Origin: DAOQVB01 sp964400865
GTDB taxonomy: Bacteria; Patescibacteriota; Microgenomatia; UBA1400; PJMF01
DNA: 14,205 nucleotides
Reading direction: 5' to 3'
NCBI GenBank assembly: GCA_964400865.1
Contig: CAYNWG010000024.1
Location: 1-14,205, forward strand
Position 1 is the stretch's first letter, and the number at the start of each line of letters is the position of its first letter. Positions 1-9,122 of the stretch are shown one piece after another. The translations under genes and the position numbers were made by a program. Under the pieces are notes generated by a model. That model saw only the letters and a list, made by a program, of their open reading frames with translations, ran no database searches and was not told the origin of the DNA.

Positions 1-2
1 AA

Positions 3-3000
3 GCGAGTGTGAGTGCCGATGCAGTGGATTTGACGTTTGACGCAGGTAGTCATGAGTTTGAGTTAGCTGTTACAACCAATGAAGCTCTTCCATTTACTAT
101 TATTTATGAAGATGAAAACCAAGTGCCTCCTCCCCCAGTCGTCCAAGCGATAAACGGCGTCTTAAGCGAAACAAGTCCAGGCATTTATGGATCCAGTGAA
201 TATGCGGGGACTTGTACTGCAAATGGGCAATGTCTTCCCCACACCTTTACTCGTGGCAAACTTACCGTAGGTTCTTCATTTGGTCGTTCTTTCAGATTAC
301 TAAACAATCAAATTGTTTTTGACGGAGAATATCAATGTGGAACGTCTGTTTTTTCTGTAAATAATGTAGCGCAAATGCATTGGTTTGACGGTTCAACTAG
401 CATGAATCAATTTGCCTATCCACTCAGCTTTGCTTCTTCAGCAAGCGCTGATGATCCTCAGAATTCTCGAACGTACTATATGGAAAGATACGGAGATAGA
501 TTGGCGTATTTTGATCATTCCATGAGCACGCATGTAGTTGTGGGTTCGACCGGTATTGGAGCAAGCCCCATCACAAAAATGGCTTTCTCAACATCAAGAA
601 TACTCTATGGATTGACTGATTCTCATCGACTGTATTCCATTAATACCACAACAGCTTTTGCGAGTGATTTGGGCATGGTCACTGGAATTGGTACTGGTGG
701 TGATATTGCTTTTGATGAAACAGATGTGTTGTATTTAATCGATACAACAGGCAATCTATACAGTTTGAATGTCAGTACGCTTGCCACAGCATTAATTTCT
801 TCAACAGGACTATCACCTGCTACCGGCTTGGCGTTTCAAAAAAGCACGGGTAAGTTATTTATCTCAAGATCGGTATCGAACGGATCCCAATCATCATTGC
901 ACTCAATCAATAGAGACGGTTCTGGATTGCAACAAGTCAGTGTGGGAAACCAACCTCAAGTGAATGATTTGAGTTCTTGTGTAATCCAAACACAAACACC
1001 GCCACGACCCGGATCCATCAAGATCATGAAGGATGTTGTACCTAATGATGCCAGCGTCTGGGACTTTACTATTTCACCACCAGGCAACATGGCACTAGGC
1101 TATATGGACATGCCAGATGGCGGTTCACATACCTTTTCAGATCTTGTTTCTGGTTCTTACACCATTTCTGAATCTACCTCTCCAGAGTATGCAACTTCGA
1201 TAGTGTGTTCAAATAATATGACTGCATCCTCCAACCAAATCAGTTTTGTTTTGGCTGAAGGAGAGGATGTCTCGTGTATGTATACCAATACCTTCATCGG
1301 AAGATGCGGTGATGGGCAGGTCATGGGTCAAGAACAGTGCGATTATGGACAATTAAACGGTCAGTCTAGTTGCTCAAGTCAATGTACCTGGGTAAATGAG
1401 TGCAGACAAGAAATGGTGGCGAATGGTGGTTTTGAAACACCAACTGTAACGCAAGGTGCTGGCTGGGATGCGTTTGATAACGCACAAATGGCTGGATGGA
1501 CAGCAGCTTGGTATGGTGGCTTTGCTTCATATAACGGAAATGACCGACCTGAACCACAGGTTGAATTACATCGAGGTGTAAGTGGTTGGTTGCCAGCTAG
1601 TGGCTCTCAATATGTTGAGCTAGATACTGACTGGACTGGTCCAGTTAATGGGTTTAATGGTGAACCAGCTTCCATAGCGCTGTCGCAAAACATTCCAACT
1701 GTTCCGGGCTATCAATACACCCTTAATTGGAAGCACTCCCCCAGACCAAACCACAACAACAATCATTTACAAGTAGTGGTTGGTGATACTGAGGTATTCA
1801 ATAGTGGCAATCTTGCTGGTGGTAGCAACACCAACTGGCAAACACAAAGCTACAGCTTTGTGGCCACAACAGATCTCACAACAATTAGCTTCATCGAAAT
1901 CGGCATGACTGATTCGTTTGGCATGTTCCTTGATGATGTGAATGTGAGTTGTGACGGATCACAATTAGTATCGGTCTATGCACATAAAGTGATTTGTCAA
2001 TCTGAAACAGATCTGCCCAACTGGGGCGATGATGCAGGTGGACAAGTGACCACTACAACGGCTCAAGACTACGTAGACCAGAGTAATGGTAGATGTCAAC
2101 TTGCCTCCGACTGGGATTTCGAGTGGGGCTACGATGGCTCTGCACCCAAACAAAGTGGTGAGTATGTTGGATATGCCGGAGCTCCTTGGACTGAATTTAA
2201 TGTTAAAACATTTGAAGCAAGTCCAGCGGCTGCCATCATCCCAAATCCAGACAACAAAACCCTCTGGTTTAGGGAGGTATTACAAGAAGGCTATATTCCA
2301 TTTACCTACCCCCCAGATTCTAGCCCAGGTAGTAATGTGAGCGCAGAGTTTTACTGCAATAATGATCATTATAAATATGATAACTATGAGAGCATTAGTA
2401 ATGCAAAGCCTGGGGATACGTATTACTGTGTAGCATTTAATGCGCCAACAACCAAGGACGTAGAAATTTGCAAGGTTGATAACCAGGACAAAGCACAACC
2501 CGGTTGGACTGTAGGATTAGCACAACAACCAGCCTTATTTAACACTGAGGTTCCAGTGGACAGTGGCGCTGGCGTAGATGCCTCGCTACCTGCAGGAGAT
2601 CATGTGGTGTTTGCTTCTGGCACGTATCGATATGGTAGTTCTGCCATGATCGCAGATGCTGGTTTTTCATATAGACCCCTTTCCATCCCTATGGGAGCTG
2701 ACGGCTGGGTAAGCGGAGATCAGCTCACCACGGTGGGTGGTCTAGAACTCAAAGTTGGTGGTCAAAACATTACCTGGGGTGGTTACAACCCAACTCACCA
2801 ATACACCACTCTGGTTTCAGGTTTTGCTGGGGGCGATCTTAGTTTAAATATTTGGGATAATCAATACAGCGATAATCTGAATAACGGCAATTTCCGCGCT
2901 CAAGTTCATCAAGTAGTAACAACTGGCGTCACAGAAGATGACGGCTGTGTCACCCTGGAAGATGTGCCCTATGGCGATTACGTAGCATTTGAGTTACCTC

Positions 3001-6000
3001 AGGATAACTGGAGTCATGTTTCCACGATAGTTAACGGTCAAAATGTAGATGCTTTCCCCGCACCAATCACTGTGAGCGGGCGTGATTCCTCAGTCACTTT
3101 CGAAAACCGATTAGTGACGGGTCAAATCAGAGTGCAAAAAACCACTGACCCGGCCGGCGATCCTACTGTATTTAACGTTACCGCCGCAGGTGGTAGTCAG
3201 GTCTTTGGATCGGCTACTGGTAGTGTGACCGATACGACTGATTACACCTATACCGTAGAACCACAAACATACTCAGTGAGTGAAGATGTACCAAATGGAT
3301 GGGAGCTAACGAGTAATAACTGCAGCAACCTCTTGGTGCCTTCAGACGGAGAGAGAGTTTGTCAGATATCAAATCAAAAGTTAGGTGCTATACAAGGTCG
3401 TAAATATCAAGATAGTAACTTAGATGGCACACGTCAATCTGGAGAACCGTGGCTCGGAGGTTGGACAATTAATTTATACTCATCAGACTGGCAACTTTTG
3501 GATAATGAAATAACAATCAACAGTTCAGGTCTGTATCGATTTGAAAATTTAAATAAAGGCACGTATTTCACCTGTGAAGTGATGCAACCTGATTGGAAAC
3601 AAACTGGTCCGAAAGATATCAATGCAAACCAGGTTGAAAATCTGTCCCCCAACAAAGCCGATGAAGGTGCTGTTTGTTGGCGATCGATTATCAACCAATC
3701 GGGACAAGAACGAACCGGTCGACAGTTTGGGAATGTTCACCAAGGCTTTGTAACCGTTAACAAGTTCCATGACAGAAATACCAATGGAGTTCGTGACTTG
3801 AGTGATAATCCCCAACTTAACGAGGAACTACTCGATGGATGGGATATGAATCTGACTACCGCAGGTGGATTTTCAAAGATGCAAACCACAGATAGTGGCG
3901 ATGGGACGGTATTCACTCTTGATCCTAACACCTATTATTTAACTGAAACTGAACAAAATGGCTGGATACAATCAGGTATGTACTGCGAGGTGGATGAAAC
4001 GAATCCAACCGATCCGGTTGCCTGCAGTGATGCTGATGATGATGGCGTTTGTGATCAAATGGATAATTGTCCAAGTGTTGCTAACTCAGGTCAACAAGAT
4101 AATGATAACGATGGTGTTGGTGACGCATGTGATGCATCTGATTCGACTAACTTAATTAATAGTATATTGGGAATCTCCCAAGCCCGTGCTGAGGTACTAC
4201 CAGACCCAACCTGGCATCGTGTGGTGGTCAATCCTGGTGACGAGATTACCTGCTATGTGGGTAACTATCAGCCAAGTACGATCGAAGGTATTAAATACTT
4301 TGACGACTTTGATGGTGAACAAAACGGAAGGTTTGACGATGGTGAATCGGTCATGCAATATTGGGGCATCAGCCTGACTGGACCCGATGCTGATCAGCAA
4401 GTAGTTACAGACGAGAATGGTGCTTTTAGCTTTACCAACCTGAAGGCTGGTACCTATACCCTCTGCGAGGAAGACCGAACGGAATGGGGTTGGCAGATAA
4501 CTGAGCCAGCTGAACCAATCGATACTGTTTGCCGCGAGATAGTCATTGATCGTTCTGGCGAGACTGAAGTGGCCAATTTTGGCAACTTTATTGACAGCCG
4601 GTTGTATATTCTGAAAACCAATGATGCCTGGCCAACTGACGTCACCATTGGTGATGAAGTTACCTACACCATCCGAGTGATGGCAGTTGGTGGACCAGTC
4701 TACGACGCAACCGTTTTGGATGTGCCACCAGCACAGCTCGCCTATGTTCCAGACAGCTATACGGCTGAATCCTCTAACGGTACAGACTTACGAGCTGATG
4801 GCACCACTGACGATCCCAACTATCAATCTCCTGGCAAATGGACTTTGGGTGACTTAGCAAAAGATGAAATCATCACCCTCACCTACAAAGCCAAAGTTGG
4901 TACTTTGGCAGATCCCGGTGTCTACCCAGATATGGTCTGGGCAACTGGTACCAGTGAGCAATCAAGAGCTACAGAAGGTGAAACTGATGATTTGTTAGCT
5001 TTATCTGACCCAGATTTTGATGGTGAAAGTGGCGAAGTCACTTTTGATGGCGCCTTGGGTCACTTTGGCGAAGACAACTTTGCCGGCACTCAGGTGGCAG
5101 TGGTACTCGATCAAACACCGTTTAGTGAATACCAAGTGGGCAGAACCGAAGAGAAACAGGGCGCGGTGTTGGGCGCCAGTACGGAGTTGCCCGCAACAGG
5201 TGCTCGAGCTTGGTTAACAGTCTTAGCGTTGCTGAGTATCCTAGCTGGCGCTGGCTTCCTGATCTTGGGCAAACGCTCATGCAACTCTGGTCTGAAAGCT
5301 TTGCTTGGACTCTTTGTAGTCGGCTTCTCACTCTGGTTTGCCCAACCTGCGCAAGCCATCACGTCTGTTCGCGTGGAAGAACCATACAACAATAGTGCAG
5401 AGTTTTCCCTTGATGCAATCACAAACCAGACAACCATGAAAGTTGACTTCGTGGTGCTGAATACTGACAACATAAGTGTCACCGCCCAATGTCAGCAACA
5501 GAAGAATGATGGCGCTTGGAGTAATATTACTACCAACTACACCGTCAAAGCTGGTGGTAATTCTGGCTATTGTGAAGTCAAAGATTTGGAAAACACCCAA
5601 AACTACGACTTCCGAGTGGTAGTCAGTGGCGATGGACCAGATAAGATTAGCGATGAGGCGCGCGTTGGTCTGGATACCAATCGACCAGACAAACCAATTA
5701 ACTACAGTAAAAACGCAGGTAATTACTGTGAAGACAAAATTGGCTTCAAAACAGCTAATGATGGTCAAACCACTAGCGTTGAAGTCTATCGCAGTACGGA
5801 TAATGATCACTTTACCGCCAAACCAGACTCCAGGGTCATCACCATCCCAATTGGACCAAATGAGGAGTATACCCTGACCACATCCAAACCCAATTGTGAT
5901 GATACGTATTACTACGTCATCCGTGCCTTCGATGTCAACGGCAATGCCTCTGACTTAGTGGGTGATCAAGAAATCAAAACAGTGATCATCGAATCTGCGA

Positions 6001-6299
6001 GCGGCACCACCCAAACTGTTCAGCTGGGCGCCATTCCTGCAGGCTCAGCCTTCATTTCAGGAGGATCTACCACAGATGAAACAGCTGAAGAAACAGCTGG
6101 CGAAGGCGAAGAAGAAACTGGTGAGCCAGAGACTACCGCTGAGCCGATAGAAACAGAGCCAACTGAAGGCACTGTATTAGGTTCGGCCACCGAGACATTC
6201 ATGTCATTCCTGACCAGATTTGGCCTACCAATCGGCGTCGGTCTGATCGTGCTAGCCGGCCTCTACGTTATCTTCTTTGGCAAGCGGAATGAAAAATAA
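3..6299 (+). CDS. Giant mosaic cell-surface protein with internal LPATG sorting signal (5' partial)
   Basis: The frame is open to the left edge and has no signal peptide near its first possible start (GTG at 9), so the gene begins upstream. Residues are numbered from the codon at 9. Seen in order: beta-propeller-like repeats (~156-315), a SpaA/prealbumin-like sandwich (~334-430), a Cys-rich CGDG...EQCDYG element (~433-465), a DUF642-like galactose-binding-type region beginning VANGGFETP (~468-649), several SdrD_B/SpaA-like modules (~815-1530), a TSP3 calcium-binding insert (1341-1375), a DUF11-like module (~1532-1660), LPATG at 1727-1731 with membrane segment and KR, a second hydrophobic segment ending AQPAQA (1764-1783), two Fn3-like domains (~1784-1995), a Glu/Thr-rich linker and a C-terminal membrane anchor ending GKRNEK. 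Expected role: adhesion or cell-cell contact at the envelope; the ligand is unknown. Many Cys in the ectodomain suggest disulfides. Domain names come from sequence pattern only and borders are approximate. Confidence 0.9.
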   Translation, partial: ASVSADAVDLTFDAGSHEFELAVTTNEALPFTIIYEDENQVPPPPVVQAINGVLSETSPGIYGSSEYAGTCTANGQCLPHTFTRGKLTVGSSFGRSFRLLNNQIVFDGEYQCGTSVFSVNNVAQMHWFDGSTSMNQFAYPLSFASSASADDPQNSRTYYMERYGDRLAYFDHSMSTHVVVGSTGIGASPITKMAFSTSRILYGLTDSHRLYSINTTTAFASDLGMVTGIGTGGDIAFDETDVLYLIDTTGNLYSLNVSTLATALISSTGLSPATGLAFQKSTGKLFISRSVSNGSQSSLHSINRDGSGLQQVSVGNQPQVNDLSSCVIQTQTPPRPGSIKIMKDVVPNDASVWDFTISPPGNMALGYMDMPDGGSHTFSDLVSGSYTISESTSPEYATSIVCSNNMTASSNQISFVLAEGEDVSCMYTNTFIGRCGDGQVMGQEQCDYGQLNGQSSCSSQCTWVNECRQEMVANGGFETPTVTQGAGWDAFDNAQMAGWTAAWYGGFASYNGNDRPEPQVELHRGVSGWLPASGSQYVELDTDWTGPVNGFNGEPASIALSQNIPTVPGYQYTLNWKHSPRPNHNNNHLQVVVGDTEVFNSGNLAGGSNTNWQTQSYSFVATTDLTTISFIEIGMTDSFGMFLDDVNVSCDGSQLVSVYAHKVICQSETDLPNWGDDAGGQVTTTTAQDYVDQSNGRCQLASDWDFEWGYDGSAPKQSGEYVGYAGAPWTEFNVKTFEASPAAAIIPNPDNKTLWFREVLQEGYIPFTYPPDSSPGSNVSAEFYCNNDHYKYDNYESISNAKPGDTYYCVAFNAPTTKDVEICKVDNQDKAQPGWTVGLAQQPALFNTEVPVDSGAGVDASLPAGDHVVFASGTYRYGSSAMIADAGFSYRPLSIPMGADGWVSGDQLTTVGGLELKVGGQNITWGGYNPTHQYTTLVSGFAGGDLSLNIWDNQYSDNLNNGNFRAQVHQVVTTGVTEDDGCVTLEDVPYGDYVAFELPQDNWSHVSTIVNGQNVDAFPAPITVSGRDSSVTFENRLVTGQIRVQKTTDPAGDPTVFNVTAAGGSQVFGSATGSVTDTTDYTYTVEPQTYSVSEDVPNGWELTSNNCSNLLVPSDGERVCQISNQKLGAIQGRKYQDSNLDGTRQSGEPWLGGWTINLYSSDWQLLDNEITINSSGLYRFENLNKGTYFTCEVMQPDWKQTGPKDINANQVENLSPNKADEGAVCWRSIINQSGQERTGRQFGNVHQGFVTVNKFHDRNTNGVRDLSDNPQLNEELLDGWDMNLTTAGGFSKMQTTDSGDGTVFTLDPNTYYLTETEQNGWIQSGMYCEVDETNPTDPVACSDADDDGVCDQMDNCPSVANSGQQDNDNDGVGDACDASDSTNLINSILGISQARAEVLPDPTWHRVVVNPGDEITCYVGNYQPSTIEGIKYFDDFDGEQNGRFDDGESVMQYWGISLTGPDADQQVVTDENGAFSFTNLKAGTYTLCEEDRTEWGWQITEPAEPIDTVCREIVIDRSGETEVANFGNFIDSRLYILKTNDAWPTDVTIGDEVTYTIRVMAVGGPVYDATVLDVPPAQLAYVPDSYTAESSNGTDLRADGTTDDPNYQSPGKWTLGDLAKDEIITLTYKAKVGTLADPGVYPDMVWATGTSEQSRATEGETDDLLALSDPDFDGESGEVTFDGALGHFGEDNFAGTQVAVVLDQTPFSEYQVGRTEEKQGAVLGASTELPATGARAWLTVLALLSILAGAGFLILGKRSCNSGLKALLGLFVVGFSLWFAQPAQAITSVRVEEPYNNSAEFSLDAITNQTTMKVDFVVLNTDNISVTAQCQQQKNDGAWSNITTNYTVKAGGNSGYCEVKDLENTQNYDFRVVVSGDGPDKISDEARVGLDTNRPDKPINYSKNAGNYCEDKIGFKTANDGQTTSVEVYRSTDNDHFTAKPDSRVITIPIGPNEEYTLTTSKPNCDDTYYYVIRAFDVNGNASDLVGDQEIKTVIIESASGTTQTVQLGAIPAGSAFISGGSTTDETAEETAGEGEEETGEPETTAEPIETEPTEGTVLGSATETFMSFLTRFGLPIGVGLIVLAGLYVIFFGKRNEK
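4029..4133 (+). other. Thrombospondin type-3 calcium-binding insert in the surface protein
   Basis: Residues 1341-1375 read DADDDGVCDQMDNCP and, after a short spacer, DNDNDGVGDACD. This is the classic TSP3 pattern of Asp-rich calcium loops with paired Cys. It interrupts an SdrD/SpaA-like module: the strand before it ends near YCEV and the module resumes after it at DEITCYVGNY. TSP3 loops bind calcium in known proteins; here they probably stiffen or display a loop. Confidence 0.8.
5187..5276 (+). other. Internal sortase sorting signal (LPATG + membrane helix + KR)
   Basis: LPATG is encoded at 5187-5201, preceded by VLGASTE. It is followed by a hydrophobic stretch (residues 1734-1754, AWLTVLALLSILAGAGFLIL) and then GKR. 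This is a complete three-part cell-wall sorting signal as recognised by sortases. It lies about 365 residues before the end of the reading frame instead of at the C terminus. Confidence 0.85.
5265..5357 (+). other. Internal signal-peptide-like segment after the sorting signal
   Basis: Directly after the GKR of the sorting signal comes a basic n-region (KR...K), a hydrophobic core (ALLGLFVVGFSLWF) and AQPAQA, an AxA-type signal peptidase I site, before ITSVRVEEP. Cleavage would fall at 5357/5358. A TTG codon at 5265 could start an independent protein with a textbook signal peptide, but no clear ribosome binding site precedes it. Confidence 0.6.
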
Positions 6300-6960
6300 C
6301 ATTGCGACTGCACCAAAGCAAGGTAAAAACAAAGGTCGGTTGTTTCGAATATTACCGCTGAGTACTCTCTTTGGAATTTTATTATTGTTGTTTGGCGCTG
6401 GCAGCCTAGGCTATGAATACGGACCACTGCTGGTGGCGGAAACTCGGTATACCATCAAACAATCTGCGCCAGCATCGGTCCAACAACTCTTCTTTAATGA
6501 AGTGACTACTCAAAAAGCGCTTGAGCCAGTAGATACTAATTTTGGTATCTTGATTCCAAAAATTGAAGCCAACGCACCGATTGTCACCGAGGTGGATCCC
6601 TATGACTCAAATATTTATCAGCGCGAGTTGGCCAGGGGTGTGGCTCATGCCAAAGGTACTGGATTGCCTGGCGAAAATAAAACCATGTTCTTGTTTGCCC
6701 ATGCGAGCGGTGATATTACGATGGCGCGCCGCTACAATTCTATTTTTTACTTGCTCAACAAAATGGAGCCCTCAGATGAAATCACCATTTACTATCGCGG
6801 CGCGCCCCACAAATATCAAGTCACTCAAGTCAAAACCGTCAATCCGGACGCCGTTGACTACTTAGAAAATAACTCAGACGCCGATCTGATTCTCATGACC
6901 TGCACGCCACCAGGAACCACTTGGAAGCGATTGTTGGTACTTGCTACTTTAGTTGAATAG
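6289..6960 (+). CDS. Sortase family transpeptidase
   Basis: A membrane-anchored cysteine transpeptidase that would cleave LPxTG-type signals between T and G and join the protein to an envelope acceptor. The 223-residue product has a basic N terminus, one membrane helix (~22-42) and a sortase barrel. Catalytic residues are visible: His138 in FLFAHASGD, Cys205 in LILMTCTPPG and Arg214 in TWKRLLV, the usual His/Cys/Arg triad. A TTG at 6277 would add four residues, but the ATG at 6289 is preferred. The start overlaps the surface-protein stop by 11 bases, so the two are probably translationally coupled and the upstream LPATG protein is the obvious substrate. No Shine-Dalgarno is seen. The sortase subclass (D/E-like) is not resolved by eye. 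Confidence 0.93.
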   Translation: MKNNIATAPKQGKNKGRLFRILPLSTLFGILLLLFGAGSLGYEYGPLLVAETRYTIKQSAPASVQQLFFNEVTTQKALEPVDTNFGILIPKIEANAPIVTEVDPYDSNIYQRELARGVAHAKGTGLPGENKTMFLFAHASGDITMARRYNSIFYLLNKMEPSDEITIYYRGAPHKYQVTQVKTVNPDAVDYLENNSDADLILMTCTPPGTTWKRLLVLATLVE

Positions 6961-6999
6961 CATTTATTGATCAATATCTCAAATAATATCCTATATATT

Positions 7000-7028
7000 T
7001 TGACATGTGACGTTATATTGGATAGAAT
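7000..7028 (+). promoter_or_regulatory. Sigma70-type promoter for the radical SAM/HAD unit
   Basis: TTGACA at 7000-7005 (6/6 to consensus), a 17-base spacer, and TAGAAT at 7023-7028 (5/6). The predicted start near 7035 lies about 20 bases before the ATG at 7055. This is the best promoter match in the window. It sits in the 94-base gap after the sortase gene, where no clear terminator hairpin is visible. Confidence 0.7.
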
Positions 7029-7054
7029 AGTCGAGTACATTGTTTATCAACACA

Positions 7055-8242
7055 ATGAAAACAGAAATAGTACCCCAAATACCGAATGGGAGAGAACTTG
7101 CCCAGCCTCGTATCTACTCTGCTTCTGCTCCTCCAGAGGTAACTGCACTACTAGAAGCATATCCACTGCCTCCTGGAACAATTAGGGGTTGGTATGCTGT
7201 CCCTATACTTACTCCAGCAAACAAACTGATACCCAGATCCGAACTCCTCACTAGAGGATTGGTGGATGCGTATGAAATCATGCGTCCGTTTTTGGGCAAC
7301 CCAATTTTTCAACAATCACTCAGAGTGATGGATGTTCTGAATGGGTGTGAGCATCAATGTGATCAATGTTTCGTAGACGCTGCACTTCCAACAAAAATGT
7401 TTTCACTTCCCTCAATAGAGCGTCTAGTATCAGATGATCAATTTCTTACAATGCTCCAACCCGATTCTCTAAGATTAGGTTCATCAGGAGATCTCCTGAA
7501 TCATCCCGATGCTGTCAAAATAATTGAGTTGATCTTACAAGCAACTAATAATCTGGAGGAGCGAAGACAAGGTGGTGAGCGTTTTGATCAACATAAAATT
7601 AAAATCATCACTAACTACAGAAAAAACCATGAGCACAAGTTAGATAGAATAATACAGCTGGTGCTTCAAAATCCCGGAAAGATCATGCTATGCATCTCAA
7701 CTCCTTTTAATCGATCCAATGTTGTTAATAGTCAATTTGAAGAATTCGTGCGCCAAAGACCCGAAATATTTAAAGCTAATTTTTCTTACCACGCGGATCA
7801 AGCAATTAACTTTGGAAGAGGATTAACTTTACATCCAGAAATCGTTGTTGAAGATGTTCGTCACTCCACCAATCTCTCACTGGGTGGTAGATCGCTTCCT
7901 CTTTCCGAGATCAATAAAATTCATCCCGATAGTGGAGTGCTCGTAGCAGACCGCTTTCTACATCATAAACATCGAGGTCATGTAAAAGTATATTTTAATC
8001 CAGACGCTCTGTGGCTACATGTATACGGCACCATGCAAGAATCTCATACTGCCCGAGTTTTTACCCCACTCAAACCCGAAAATATTGATGTACTCTCCAA
8101 GCTAGGCTTTCATCCAGATTTTCCGACACCTCCAAATTGGCCAGGAGGAACAGGCCACTTACGATCGCTCGAAGAAACATTGGCTATACAAGATATAGCC
8201 AAAGAGAAAGGAATTAATCAAATAACCGGTCGAATAATCTAG
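7055..8242 (+). CDS. Radical SAM domain protein, function unassigned
   Basis: The product is 395 residues from the ATG at 7055; a TTG at 7040 would add five. The radical SAM iron-sulfur motif CX3CX2C is clear as NGCEHQCDQCF (Cys98, Cys102, Cys105). It is followed by a GSSGDLL segment at the place where radical SAM enzymes carry the SAM-binding GGE-like motif, and by a KIKIITNY beta strand. Such enzymes reduce SAM to a 5'-deoxyadenosyl radical. The substrate cannot be told: I see no MiaB, HemN, PqqE/SPASM or B12-binding signature. The C-terminal half has a His-rich HHKHRGHVKVY stretch and a PPNWPGGTGH motif that might bind substrate or metal. A near-consensus promoter lies just upstream, no Shine-Dalgarno is visible, and the HAD gene follows after 43 bases, probably in the same transcript. 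Confidence 0.85.
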   Translation: MKTEIVPQIPNGRELAQPRIYSASAPPEVTALLEAYPLPPGTIRGWYAVPILTPANKLIPRSELLTRGLVDAYEIMRPFLGNPIFQQSLRVMDVLNGCEHQCDQCFVDAALPTKMFSLPSIERLVSDDQFLTMLQPDSLRLGSSGDLLNHPDAVKIIELILQATNNLEERRQGGERFDQHKIKIITNYRKNHEHKLDRIIQLVLQNPGKIMLCISTPFNRSNVVNSQFEEFVRQRPEIFKANFSYHADQAINFGRGLTLHPEIVVEDVRHSTNLSLGGRSLPLSEINKIHPDSGVLVADRFLHHKHRGHVKVYFNPDALWLHVYGTMQESHTARVFTPLKPENIDVLSKLGFHPDFPTPPNWPGGTGHLRSLEETLAIQDIAKEKGINQITGRII

Positions 8243-8285
8243 TGGGTTGTTATTAATTACACCGTCTTGATTCTATCAACAAACT

Positions 8286-9107
8286 ATGCAAAAAGTGATT
8301 TTCTTCGACTTGGATGGCACGCTTTGGGACTCAAAACACCCGCATCTGCAAACTGCTTGGGATCGATTACCTCACGCTTGGAATACAGTAGTTGGTAACT
8401 TGCATCCAGATTTTGATTGGTCAAAACTGGCAGGTAGTACTGATTACGCTGTAGTAAAACAACTGGTCGAACTTCAATTTCCATCCAGCAGTCAAGCAGA
8501 AAACAAACAACGAATAGTGAAGATTATTACTGAAATGGATTCCTATTACCTACAAAATGCGCCCACAGATATTAGTCCTGCGTTGTACAAAGATACTCGC
8601 AAAGGCCTTCAACTTCTACGCGATCAAGGCTGGACTCTTGGAATAATTACTGGCAATTCAAAGTTAGTAGCAGAACACAAGTTGAAAGCGGCAGGCTTAT
8701 ACGAATTGTTTACTACAGAGGATAATCTTCTTTTTTTTGGTGAAAACTATCGAAGTAGGGCTGAGATGATGAAAGAAGCTTGGGTACAATCTATGCTCTT
8801 TGGTAAAGAAAGACCAAAAGTACCCCCTCTGCTCTATGTTGCTGATACCCTGAGAGATTTAACGGAAGGCAGTGAAGCTTGGTGGAGACAAAGTAGTAAT
8901 TACTTACGTCTTGAATATCGGATTCTTCTGCGACTCCACCCAGCAATCTATCCCCACATTAAGGAGATAAATGATTTCAACTACGGTTACAAAGATATAA
9001 TGGTACAACTATTTGAAACTATTGGAGACGACAGCTTTGCTCAAACAGTCAGCCGTGAAGGAAGATTCGACTGGATTTCAACTAGAGATTTGGAACGAGG
9101 CTGGTAA
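8286..9107 (+). CDS. HAD-superfamily hydrolase (probable phosphatase)
   Basis: Product of 273 residues with the HAD motifs: motif I FFDLDGTLWD (Asp8 nucleophile, Asp10), motif II IITGNS (Thr122), a motif III Lys (132 or 134, in EHKLKAAG) and motif IV LYVADTLRD (Asp187, Asp191; the common GD is AD here). Residues ~20-100 form a helical cap, as in subclass I phosphatases of the Gph/phosphoglycolate phosphatase type. The family hydrolyses phosphate esters through a phospho-aspartate. The substrate is unknown. About 80 residues after motif IV (to ...RDLERGW) exceed the usual core and contain aromatic-rich helices. It lies 43 bases after the radical SAM gene and converges with the helicase gene, only 15 bases apart. 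Confidence 0.87.
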   Translation: MQKVIFFDLDGTLWDSKHPHLQTAWDRLPHAWNTVVGNLHPDFDWSKLAGSTDYAVVKQLVELQFPSSSQAENKQRIVKIITEMDSYYLQNAPTDISPALYKDTRKGLQLLRDQGWTLGIITGNSKLVAEHKLKAAGLYELFTTEDNLLFFGENYRSRAEMMKEAWVQSMLFGKERPKVPPLLYVADTLRDLTEGSEAWWRQSSNYLRLEYRILLRLHPAIYPHIKEINDFNYGYKDIMVQLFETIGDDSFAQTVSREGRFDWISTRDLERGW

Positions 9108-9122
9108 TTTTCAAGTTTTTTT

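Noticed and set aside
9..11. GTG as the true start of the giant protein
   Set aside because: The frame is open to the window edge and no signal peptide follows, though the protein must be exported.
5328..5810. 160-residue minus-strand open frame (and the 123-residue one at 5111-5482)
   Set aside because: Both are antisense to recognised domains of the surface protein, with no motif or start signal; shadows of the real gene.
6277..6288. TTG start for the sortase four codons upstream
   Set aside because: The ATG at 6289 gives a normal basic N terminus and a typical short overlap; nothing favours TTG.
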